A DNA stretch of 64,000 nucleotides from Candidatus Electrothrix aestuarii (GTDB taxonomy: Bacteria > Desulfobacterota > Desulfobulbia > Desulfobulbales > Desulfobulbaceae), in NCBI GenBank assembly GCA_032595685.2, contig CP159373.1, positions 1,075,001 through 1,139,000 on the forward strand, written 5' to 3'. Every line of letters starts with the position of its first letter. Position 1 is the stretch's first letter. A program made the translations under genes and the position numbers. The notes under the pieces are model-generated. The model was not told the origin of the DNA and did not search any database. It saw only the letters and a list, made by a program, of their open reading frames with translations. Below are positions 36,403-43,859 of this stretch, in pieces.

Positions 36403-37740
36403 TCAGAAGGAACCGTTTGAAAAACCTATCTGATACGGAATTTCATTCTGTCCGCTGTATTCAATAACATGATTATTCGCCAGCAATGACGTAATGGTCT
36501 GTTGGCTGACCTCAAAGTGTTCCGCTGCATCATCAAGAGCCTCATCCGAAAAATCATCCTGCAGAAAATCAATCAATCCTTGAATGGGGCATAAAAACTC
36601 GGCACCGAATGCTCTTTGATATTTCTGTCGGGCTGTCCCCAAATCCGTATTTGTCAGCCAGCGGTTTGCTCCGGCATAACAAAAATCACCTATATAGCGT
36701 GACAACTCAAACCTCCTGCTGACAGGATGTTTTTTACGAGGTACAAATTTTATATGACGGTTTCCTGTCGGTATACCGACGGAAACACTGACTCGACCTT
36801 TCGGCTCCCACTTTTCGATATCACTTGATGCAACACCCAAAAAATCGAAAAGATCACCGGTACTGATCGGTCGCGTTTCATTCCCGATTTCCTTTCGCAA
36901 CCGGTGAGCGTCCTCCACAGCAAGCTTCCACGGAGCCGAAAATGTCATGGCTCGCTCTGGATCTCTCGTGATTGAAAATGTCGGCTTTCCAAAAATTCCT
37001 GTTGTCGTTATAAAGTCCTCAATCGGCTTAAGCGGTGTGTCGCAGGTATTTTTTCCGTACATCGGGGCTAACTCCGATAAGGTATCTTCACCGTAATCCC
37101 GTAGTAATCCGACAGCATAATGCATCGTCTCCAAGGGGCATTCATCAGGATCAAAGCCCATGAGCGCTTCCAGCTTTCTGTAAATAAACGATTCTCCGTC
37201 CTGCTGCTCATCCTGAAGAATTTTAAACAGCTCTGAAAGATCAGACGCCGACACTCCGACTGCATCTAGCCTGCTGATGACGGTAGATACAAAGTCGAAC
37301 AAAACGTTCTCGAATTCAGCAACAGGAACAGCAACAGGAGAATGCAACCCATTAAGATATCTCACGGACTGCTGACAGCGCATATCTGAAGGCGATGCCC
37401 ATATCTGAACATTTTCGCTGTCACTGGCAAATATTACCTTGGGCCAAACAAAACCGTGACCGACCGCCCCTAATTCGTGGGCCATGCGCCAGTGGGTAGC
37501 GGGCCTCCCTCGGACAGGGAGAGGTTCATAAAGAAGCCTCCACCAAGACTGCAACATCCAGAGTGCTAATGGATACGTTGATACGACGATGCTCTCCTGA
37601 ACTGATTGAGACCAGATATTTTCGTTTTTTGTCAGGGAACAATTCTCGGCATATATTGCAAGCTGCGCCGTTGTCTGACTGCATTCGGGAGCTCCACAGC
37701 CGGAATACAGCCATTTTTGTCGCAATTCAAAGAGGTTCAT
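36403..37740 (-). CDS. ImmA/IrrE-like protein of a two-gene module
   Basis: 445 aa. The N-terminal half is unfamiliar. From ~290 on it follows the ImmA/IrrE plan: DAHRLRKEIGNETRPIST, then RRFELSRYIGDF, LGTARQKYQRAFGAEFLCP, and a C-terminal helix-turn-helix-like AAEHFEVSQQTITSLLANN. The zinc-protease HExxH motif is absent at the expected place (RFELSRYIGD instead), so it may not be a peptidase. It overlaps the upstream 146-aa gene by 14 bp, indicating a coupled pair. Such pairs occur in toxin-antitoxin and defence loci, but I cannot assign a function. Confidence 0.6.
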   Translation of the reverse strand: MNLFELRQKWLYSGCGAPECSQTTAQLAIYAENCSLTKNENIWSQSVQESIVVSTYPLALWMLQSWWRLLYEPLPVRGRPATHWRMAHELGAVGHGFVWPKVIFASDSENVQIWASPSDMRCQQSVRYLNGLHSPVAVPVAEFENVLFDFVSTVISRLDAVGVSASDLSELFKILQDEQQDGESFIYRKLEALMGFDPDECPLETMHYAVGLLRDYGEDTLSELAPMYGKNTCDTPLKPIEDFITTTGIFGKPTFSITRDPERAMTFSAPWKLAVEDAHRLRKEIGNETRPISTGDLFDFLGVASSDIEKWEPKGRVSVSVGIPTGNRHIKFVPRKKHPVSRRFELSRYIGDFCYAGANRWLTNTDLGTARQKYQRAFGAEFLCPIQGLIDFLQDDFSDEALDDAAEHFEVSQQTITSLLANNHVIEYSGQNEIPYQIGFSNGSF

Positions 37741-38167
37741 GACGGGCCTTCCATTCTTTTATGACTTCATGCGCAAACGGATCAGATTCCGGCATCGGAT
37801 AGCCGTGGTACACCCCTGTCTCGGAGTTTTCCAGCTGTGCCTCCAAAGGTTCTCCCGCTTCGGTGACCGCCCATATATTCTGCGGCCATTTCCCCTTCAT
37901 CCGGTCGCTGATCATCCCTCTTTTTAAACCGTTTCGGAGACAGTTGACAGCAACTTTCCTGGAAAATATCTGAACCGTATCGCAAAGAGACTTCGCCAGT
38001 CTCGGTGCTGACGGCGGTGTTAAATTAAAATCACCGGGATTTTTCTTGTGTTCAGGATTGCCGCCATATTTGACCTTGCTAATCAAATACTCGCACTGCC
38101 CTGTATTTTGGTCAATGGGAGGACGGATTTTTCTCTTTGTGTTAAATCGATCAGGTCTTCTTTGCAT
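37727..38167 (-). CDS. 146-aa partner of the ImmA/IrrE-like gene
   Basis: 146 aa, basic. Contains KVKYGGNPEHKKNPGDFNLT followed by PPSAPRLAKSLCD, a motif I associate with small proteins of unknown function encoded next to ImmA/IrrE-type genes. No membrane segment and no known enzymatic motif. Its 3' end overlaps the 445-aa gene by 14 bp. It could be the antitoxin, sensor or toxin of the pair. Confidence 0.55.
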   Translation of the reverse strand: MQRRPDRFNTKRKIRPPIDQNTGQCEYLISKVKYGGNPEHKKNPGDFNLTPPSAPRLAKSLCDTVQIFSRKVAVNCLRNGLKRGMISDRMKGKWPQNIWAVTEAGEPLEAQLENSETGVYHGYPMPESDPFAHEVIKEWKARHEPL

Positions 38168-38318
38168 GACTTTTTATAAGAATAGTAAATAGAAGTTCGC
38201 ACAGCAAGACATAAACTTATTCGTCTGTACAGTAGCAACAAAAAAAACAGCTTGTCAACAGATCTCGCTACACCTTCCCATTCCAAGTGCTACCCATAAA
38301 GCCCAGCGCACACACCAG

Positions 38319-38356
38319 CTAACAAATTTCTAACAATACCCTAACCCCGCTATAAT
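38319..38356 (+). promoter_or_regulatory. Pho-box-like operator and -10 element of the pst operon
   Basis: Three 7-bp direct repeats with 4-bp spacers, CTAACAA-ATTT-CTAACAA-TACC-CTAACCC (38319-38347), followed after three bases by TATAAT (38351-38356). The 11-bp periodicity and the position where a -35 box would be are those of PhoB-activated promoters. The pstA start codon is about 125 bp downstream. Regulation by phosphate starvation is inferred. Confidence 0.65.
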
Positions 38357-38479
38357 TGCTGCTCGGTATAAACTGCGTACACAAGAAAGAGAATACGCAA
38401 AATGCGTACAGATCATCTGGTCGGCTCACGCAAGAGACCAGGAAAATCTGAATAATCCGAGCTGCAACACAAAGGAAAG

Positions 38480-39772
38480 ATGAGCACCACAGAGAAGAAG
38501 AAAAAAGCGAAGAAGCCCTCAGCTATGACAAGAGTTGAACTCGGCTTGGCGCGTCGTCGCCGGAGAGAAGAACGTTTTCGTAAACTCAGCCTTTCTGCCG
38601 TGGTGTTGAGCATCAGCTTCCTGGTACTCCTCTTCGCCTCAATTATCTCCAATGGCTGGTCTGCCTTTCTCCGCACCGACATCCAGCTTGACGTCCATTT
38701 TGATCCCGAGGTTCTTGATGTCAACAGTTTGGTGAATGCCAATTACGGCAAACTGATCAAGCAATCCATGCGAGAGATGCTGCCGGAGGTCAAGTCCCGA
38801 AAAGATAAACGGGAAATGTACAGACTGGTCAGTTCCGGTGCATCCTATGAATTACAAAAAATGGTGACGGAAAATCCGGCTCTCATCGGAACAACAGTCT
38901 CGCTGTGGCTGCCTGCTGACGATCTGCCTGACATACTGCTTAAGGGCAATATAGACAGGACAACCCGTGAAACTGACCGTGCTATGTCAGACAAACAGAT
39001 CCAGTGGGTTGACCAGCTTATCGCTCAGGGGCGCATGAAGAAACGCTTCAATACTGCTTTTTTTCAAGCGGGCGACTCCCGAGAGCCTGAATTAGCAGGT
39101 ATCAGAGGGGCTGTTATGGGATCTCTGTTGACCCTGCTGGTCACTCTGATTCTCTCCTTTCCGGTGTCAGTTGCTGCTGCTATATATTTAGAGGAATTTG
39201 CTCCGAAAAATAAATGGACCGATCTGGTTGAGGTCAATATTAATAATCTGGCTGCTGTACCCTCTATCGTCTTCGGCTTACTGGGCCTGGCGGTTTTCCT
39301 CAACTTTTTCGGAATGCCCCGCTCTTCCCCCTTGGTCGGTGGCCTGGTCCTGTCGCTTATGACCCTGCCCACCATTATTATTGCCAGTCGAGCCTCTTTA
39401 CAGGCGGTTCCTCCCTCTATTCGTGAGGCAGCTCTGGGCGTGGGCGCATCCAAAATGCAGACCGTGTTCCATCATGTCCTGCCCTTGGCTATGCCCGGCA
39501 TGATGACCGGAACCATTATCGGCCTTTCAAGGGCTTTGGGTGAAACAGCCCCGCTGCTGATGATAGGTATGGTGGCCTTTATCGTCGATGTACCGGGGAG
39601 TATCACAGATCCGGCCACGGGCTTACCTGTCCAGATCTTTCTCTGGGCTGATTCTCCAGAACGGGCCTTTGTTGAGCGAACATCAGCCGCCATCCTGGTT
39701 TTATTAACAGTCCTGATTTCCATGAATGGGCTGGCGGTATATTTACGCATGAAATTTGAACGACGGTGGTAA
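38480..39772 (+). CDS. pstA: Phosphate ABC transporter permease PstA
   Basis: 430 aa, longer than the ~290 aa of E. coli PstA because of an N-terminal module (basic tail, one transmembrane helix, then ~130 periplasmic residues; DUF3333-like). The permease core starts near residue 205 and carries the inner-membrane-component EAA-type loop REAALGVGASKMQTVFHHVLP, and GLSRALGETAPLLMIG. It forms the inner-membrane channel for phosphate with PstC. No pstC is found next to it. First gene after the Pho-box promoter. Confidence 0.93.
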   Translation: MSTTEKKKKAKKPSAMTRVELGLARRRRREERFRKLSLSAVVLSISFLVLLFASIISNGWSAFLRTDIQLDVHFDPEVLDVNSLVNANYGKLIKQSMREMLPEVKSRKDKREMYRLVSSGASYELQKMVTENPALIGTTVSLWLPADDLPDILLKGNIDRTTRETDRAMSDKQIQWVDQLIAQGRMKKRFNTAFFQAGDSREPELAGIRGAVMGSLLTLLVTLILSFPVSVAAAIYLEEFAPKNKWTDLVEVNINNLAAVPSIVFGLLGLAVFLNFFGMPRSSPLVGGLVLSLMTLPTIIIASRASLQAVPPSIREAALGVGASKMQTVFHHVLPLAMPGMMTGTIIGLSRALGETAPLLMIGMVAFIVDVPGSITDPATGLPVQIFLWADSPERAFVERTSAAILVLLTVLISMNGLAVYLRMKFERRW

Positions 39773-39800
39773 AAACACTTCCGTACCTTATAAAGCACCA

Positions 39801-39856
39801 ATGTGAATCAGGGGGCTATCCATCTCCTAAAAAATACAACGTCCCCTGATTCACAT
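39801..39856 (+). terminator. 14-bp perfect hairpin between pstA and pstS
   Basis: ATGTGAATCAGGGG (39801-39814) is inverted exactly at 39843-39856 with a 28-base loop; only CTTTC follows, so it is a weak terminator by sequence. It may be a partial terminator or an mRNA-stabilising element that sets a different dose for pstA and pstS. Confidence 0.55.
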
Positions 39857-39987
39857 CTTTCAAAGAACATCCATTCATCCCCTTTGGAGTTGAATAAACA
39901 AAACATACAAAGAATTTTTTCAGTTGGCCCATGAATGGGTAAAAGCAAAAGACTTTACTAAAAGAGAAAGGAATGCAAGGAGAAACG

Positions 39988-41022
39988 ATGAAGAAAGCGT
40001 TGTTTGTTGCAGCTTGTATGCTGCTGGCTTCTGATGTTTGGGCAGGGGGAAGAGATTTTGTCTCTATTGTGGGTTCTTCCACGGTATATCCCTTTGCCAC
40101 AACTGTGGCGGAACGATTCGGCAAGACCAGTTCCTTCAAGACCCCCAAAATCGAATCAACCGGTTCCGGTGGTGGCATGAAGCTGTTCTGTGCCGGTGCT
40201 GGCATTGACACCCCGGATGTCACCAACTGCTCCCGCAGAATTAAAAAATCCGAATACGATACCTGCATGACAAGCGGCGTAAAGGAAATCGTTGAGGTAA
40301 AGATTGGTTATGACGGAATAGTCCTGGCCAACTCTAAAAAAGCAGAGCGCTTTAAACTGAGCAAAAAAGACATCTACCTTGCCTTGGCTCGTTCCGTACC
40401 GGATCCCAAGGGAAGCCAAACCTTTGTTGATAACCCCTACAAAACCTGGAAAGAAGTCAACGCTTCCTTACCTGAGGTAAAAATTGAGGTTATGGGACCT
40501 CCTCCCACCTCCGGTACCCGCGATGCCTTTGATGAATTGGCAATGGAAGGCGGTTGCAAGACTTTTCCCTGGATTAAGGACCTGAAAAAAAGCGACAAGA
40601 AGCAGTTCAAATCCGTTTGCCAGGCTCTGCGTGAAGATGGCGCCTATATTGAGGCTGGTGAAAACGACAACCTGATCGTGCAGAAGCTGGAAGCTAATCC
40701 CAACTCCCTGGGTATCTTCGGTTTCAGCTACCTGGATCAGAATGCAGATAAAATTCAGGGTGCCATTGTTGATGGTATAGAGCCTGATTTTGACCATATC
40801 GCAGACGGAAGCTATTCTATTTCCCGTCCGCTGTATATGTACGTGAAAAAAGCCCATGTCGGCTCAGTGCCTGGTTTGGAAGAATTTTTGGCGGAGTTTA
40901 CCAGTGATCGTGCTTGGGGTGATGAGGGATATCTTTCTGAAAAGGGTCTTATTCCCATGCCAGAAGAAGAACGTACTCAGGTCGAAAAAGCTGTCAAGCA
41001 ATTGACGCCATTGCAGTTGTAA
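39988..41022 (+). CDS. pstS: Phosphate-binding periplasmic protein PstS
   Basis: 344 aa from the ATG at 39988 (GGAG seven bases before). Signal peptide MKKALFVAACMLLASDVWAG. The phosphate-binding fold is recognisable by FVSIVGSSTVYPFATTVAER, ESTGSGGGMKLFCAGAG, VKIGYDGIVLAN and PPPTSGTRDAFDE. It captures phosphate in the periplasm and delivers it to the PstCA channel. Five Cys residues in the mature protein are more than usual. Confidence 0.95.
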   Translation: MKKALFVAACMLLASDVWAGGRDFVSIVGSSTVYPFATTVAERFGKTSSFKTPKIESTGSGGGMKLFCAGAGIDTPDVTNCSRRIKKSEYDTCMTSGVKEIVEVKIGYDGIVLANSKKAERFKLSKKDIYLALARSVPDPKGSQTFVDNPYKTWKEVNASLPEVKIEVMGPPPTSGTRDAFDELAMEGGCKTFPWIKDLKKSDKKQFKSVCQALREDGAYIEAGENDNLIVQKLEANPNSLGIFGFSYLDQNADKIQGAIVDGIEPDFDHIADGSYSISRPLYMYVKKAHVGSVPGLEEFLAEFTSDRAWGDEGYLSEKGLIPMPEEERTQVEKAVKQLTPLQL

Positions 41023-41053
41023 AATTACCTGCAAGCTGTTAGAAATAATCCTT

Positions 41054-41089
41054 GTTATGCATAACAAAGCATCCGGAAGAGTATTCCGG
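41054..41089 (+). promoter_or_regulatory. Palindrome and hairpin between pstS and pstB
   Basis: The 12-bp perfect palindrome GTTATGCATAAC (41054-41065) is followed by the hairpin CCGGAA-GAGTA-TTCCGG (41073-41089), without a T-run. Likely an mRNA processing or stability element that uncouples pstS level from pstB; it could also be an operator. Inference only. Confidence 0.35.
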
Positions 41090-41106
41090 CGGTTTGAGGA
41101 ATCGAT

Positions 41107-42033
41107 ATGATCACCGCAGAACATACGTCCACGATGAACAAAAAAGTACCCTACCTTGTCGACTACGGAGAGAAAGAGCGAGATCTCCTCGCCACCTCAC
41201 CTGTCCTTGCCAGCAATAATACTCTCTCAGAGGGTGAGGCTATAACCGATGAAACCGTCGGCGAGCCCTTTGTTGATACCCCCCGCATGACCTGTCGAGG
41301 GGTTGACGTCTGGTACGGCGACAAACAAGCCATTATGGACGTAAATATTGACATCGGCGAAAATGAAGTCCTCGCCATGATCGGCCCGTCAGGCTGCGGT
41401 AAATCAACGTTCCTCCGCTGTCTAAACAGGATGAATGATACGATTCCTGTTTGTCGGGTCACAGGCGATATCATCCTGGACAGCATGAATATCTACGACA
41501 AGAACATAGACGTCGTACCTCTTCGGGCTCAGGTGGGTATGGTCTTTCAGAAACCAAACCCCTTCCCCAAGTCCATCTATGATAATATTGCTTACGGCCC
41601 AAAAATTCACGGACTTGTCGAAAACAGGACAGAACTTGATGAAGTTGTCGAGTACTCTCTGACCAAGGCTGGACTCTGGGATGAGGTAAAAGATCGACTT
41701 GACCAGCCAGGAACCGGTCTCTCTGGTGGCCAGCAGCAACGCCTTTGCATCGCACGCGCCATTGCTGTCCGACCGGAGGTCATCCTGATGGACGAACCTT
41801 GCTCAGCCTTGGACCCGATTGCTACAGCCACGGTTGAAGATCTGATCGACGAACTGCGAGGCCAATACACCATTGTCATAGTGACCCATAATATGCAGCA
41901 GGCCGCACGAGTATCCCAGCGTACCGCCTATTTTCATCTTGGTCGATTGATTGAAGTTGGTATTACGGATCAGCTCTTTACCAACCCAAGACATCGCTTA
42001 ACCGAAGATTATATCACTGGTCGCTTCGGCTGA
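41107..42033 (+). CDS. pstB: Phosphate ABC transporter ATP-binding protein PstB
   Basis: 308 aa with a ~50-residue N-terminal extension before the core; an ATG further in ([16 protein letters not shown]) would give normal size. Walker [22 protein letters not shown]-loop [20 protein letters not shown], signature [14 protein letters not shown], Walker [14 protein letters not shown] and switch [12 protein letters not shown] are all present. It energises phosphate import. Confidence 0.96.
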   Translation: MITAEHTSTMNKKVPYLVDYGEKERDLLATSPVLASNNTLSEGEAITDETVGEPFVDTPRMTCRGVDVWYGDKQAIMDVNIDIGENEVLAMIGPSGCGKSTFLRCLNRMNDTIPVCRVTGDIILDSMNIYDKNIDVVPLRAQVGMVFQKPNPFPKSIYDNIAYGPKIHGLVENRTELDEVVEYSLTKAGLWDEVKDRLDQPGTGLSGGQQQRLCIARAIAVRPEVILMDEPCSALDPIATATVEDLIDELRGQYTIVIVTHNMQQAARVSQRTAYFHLGRLIEVGITDQLFTNPRHRLTEDYITGRFG

Positions 42034-42045
42034 TTTACTTCAAAT

Positions 42046-42492
42046 ATGACAAAAAAATATTCGGTTCTCTTCGTCTGCATCCACAATTCTGCGCGTAGCC
42101 AAATGGCAGAAGCTTTCTTACGCCAAATCGGGGGAAATTCGTTCACAGCAGCAAGTGCTGGTCTGGAGGCTGGCATCCTCAACCCCCTGGTTATAGGGGT
42201 TATGGGGGAAATTGGCCTTGACATACGAAATCAATCCAACGATACTGTAAAGGACATTATTGGTCAAAAAAGCCAATTCGATTATGTCATTACGGTTTGC
42301 GATGCCGCCAATGCACAACGTTGTCCTCTGATTCCAGGGACCATGCATACATTGCATTGGGGTTTTGATGATCCGGCAACAGTATCTGGTGATGCTCAAG
42401 AAAAAGTAGCACAGATACGAGTCATTCGGGATCAGATTCGAGAACAGGTTTGCGATTTTGTCCAGAGTTTTGGTTTACCTATTACTCCATAG
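42046..42492 (+). CDS. arsC: Arsenate reductase (low-molecular-weight phosphatase fold)
   Basis: 148 aa. The P-loop CIHNSARS (CX5R) near the N-terminus and the paired resolving cysteines in VCDAANAQRC identify the thioredoxin-coupled ArsC type, which reduces arsenate to arsenite. It starts 12 bp after pstB, so it is part of the phosphate operon; Pst systems import arsenate by mistake, which gives the pairing a clear rationale. A protein tyrosine phosphatase role is less likely because of the extra Cys pair. Confidence 0.85.
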   Translation: MTKKYSVLFVCIHNSARSQMAEAFLRQIGGNSFTAASAGLEAGILNPLVIGVMGEIGLDIRNQSNDTVKDIIGQKSQFDYVITVCDAANAQRCPLIPGTMHTLHWGFDDPATVSGDAQEKVAQIRVIRDQIREQVCDFVQSFGLPITP

Positions 42493-42635
42493 CTGGCCTG
42501 GCAAAAAACAGCTGTCTCGATAATATTCCACTGAGCATATCTGCTCGAACATGTTTTTTAATCAGCCCCTCCGCTCACAGAAGAAACGGATTGGCTGCAT
42601 TTAATAAAAAAGAAGAAAGAACGGAGAAAGAGAGA

Positions 42636-43778
42636 ATGAAAAAATGTTACTCAACCGGTGCGATCACCCTGACGGTCGGTGCGATGTTAGTTGGCGGTGC
42701 TGTGTCAGCCTCAGCCCTTGAGGTGAATTCAGGTAACGATAAGGTAGGGCTTAAGCTGTATGGTCATATCAACCGGGCAGTTATGGCTGTTGATGATGGC
42801 AACGAAAGCAAGATTTTTCATGTTGATAATACCAATTCTGAAAGCAGAATCGGCATCAATGGAGAAGTGTCGGCATATGACTCCCTGACAATAGGTGGAA
42901 CTGTTGAAGTGGAATGGCAATCCAATCCTTCGCATAAAGTATCAATGCAGGAAGAGAGCATCTCCAGCGAGCTAAAAGAGCGAAAAATGGAAGTTTATTT
43001 TGATTCTGAAAAGCTCGGTAAATTGTCCGTAGGGCGGGGGGATATGGTCTCAAATGGAAGCTCGGAAGTTGACTTGTCCGGCACCGGTGTTGCTGGTAAC
43101 TCCGGTGCAGCCGATGCTGGCGGTGGCTTTGCCTTCTATAATACTACTTCTGGAGTAGTGGCTGAGGGTGAAGAGGCTAAGAGCATTACAGTCGGTGATG
43201 TTTTTGACCAGATGGATGGATTGAGTCGACGGAATAGGGTGCGCTACGACACGCCAACCCTTGGAGGTTTATCTCTTGGTGTCTCCGCAGGTGAAAAGGA
43301 GCGTGCTGATGTCGCTCTCACATATTCCGGTAAATTTACTGATGAGACGCAACTGAAAGCAGTTGTCGCCTACTCTGAACCAGGTGAAGGGGTGGACTAC
43401 ACTCTGATCAGCGGTTCTGCTTCTGTCCTGTTCGGCTTTGGCCTGAACTTCACTGTAGCAGGCGGCTCCCGAGACTTGGATAATATGCCTGTAAATGGTG
43501 ATGATCCGACCTTTATGTACGGTAAAATCGGTTATAAGACCAAGATCTTTTCTGTCGGTTCCACAGCCTGTTCTTTTGATTATGGGGTGTACTCCAATAT
43601 CGAAAACCAGGACACTGAAGAAGAGGGCACGGCCTATGGTGTTCAGCTTGTTCAGAAGTTGTCTGAGTACAACACTGAGATTTTTGCAGCCTACCGTAAT
43701 TTTGAACTGGAAGATAATACCGGTGCTGATTACGAGCCCATCTCGTTGGCTCTGGCCGGTGCCCGGATTAAATTCTAA
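42636..43778 (+). CDS. Outer-membrane porin
   Basis: 380 aa from the ATG at 42636 (MKKCYSTGAITLTVGAMLVG, cleaved after SASA). It begins with a porin-type first strand (VGLKLYGHINRAVMAVDDG), has alternating beta strands through its length and ends in the terminal Phe of beta-barrel proteins (GARIKF). RVRYDTPTLGGLSLGVSAG and the FAAYRNFEL segment fit Gram-negative general porins. Last gene of the pst cluster and followed by a terminator, so it may be a phosphate-induced porin. Confidence 0.85.
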   Translation: MKKCYSTGAITLTVGAMLVGGAVSASALEVNSGNDKVGLKLYGHINRAVMAVDDGNESKIFHVDNTNSESRIGINGEVSAYDSLTIGGTVEVEWQSNPSHKVSMQEESISSELKERKMEVYFDSEKLGKLSVGRGDMVSNGSSEVDLSGTGVAGNSGAADAGGGFAFYNTTSGVVAEGEEAKSITVGDVFDQMDGLSRRNRVRYDTPTLGGLSLGVSAGEKERADVALTYSGKFTDETQLKAVVAYSEPGEGVDYTLISGSASVLFGFGLNFTVAGGSRDLDNMPVNGDDPTFMYGKIGYKTKIFSVGSTACSFDYGVYSNIENQDTEEEGTAYGVQLVQKLSEYNTEIFAAYRNFELEDNTGADYEPISLALAGARIKF

Positions 43779-43811
43779 TCCTGAGTTTCTGTAGCTATTG
43801 TTGAGTGTTGA

Positions 43812-43848
43812 GAAGGGGTGTTCTGCAAAGAATATCCCTTCCTTTTTT
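43812..43848 (+). terminator. Rho-independent terminator after the porin gene
   Basis: GAAGGGGTGTTCT pairs with AGAATATCCCTTC (one-base bulge), loop GCAA, followed by CTTTTTT. Ends the phosphate operon and separates it from the convergent molybdoenzyme gene. Confidence 0.8.
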
Positions 43849-43859
43849 GCCAGCGCCTC

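Noticed and set aside
36403..37740. Active zinc metalloprotease of the ImmA/IrrE family
   Set aside because: The HExxH motif is not present; RFELSRYIGD occupies its place. An HELGAVGH string near residue 88 is in the wrong domain context.
42450..42635. Upstream extension of the porin reading frame
   Set aside because: The extension overlaps the arsC end and would precede a perfect signal peptide, which must be N-terminal. Start set at 42636.
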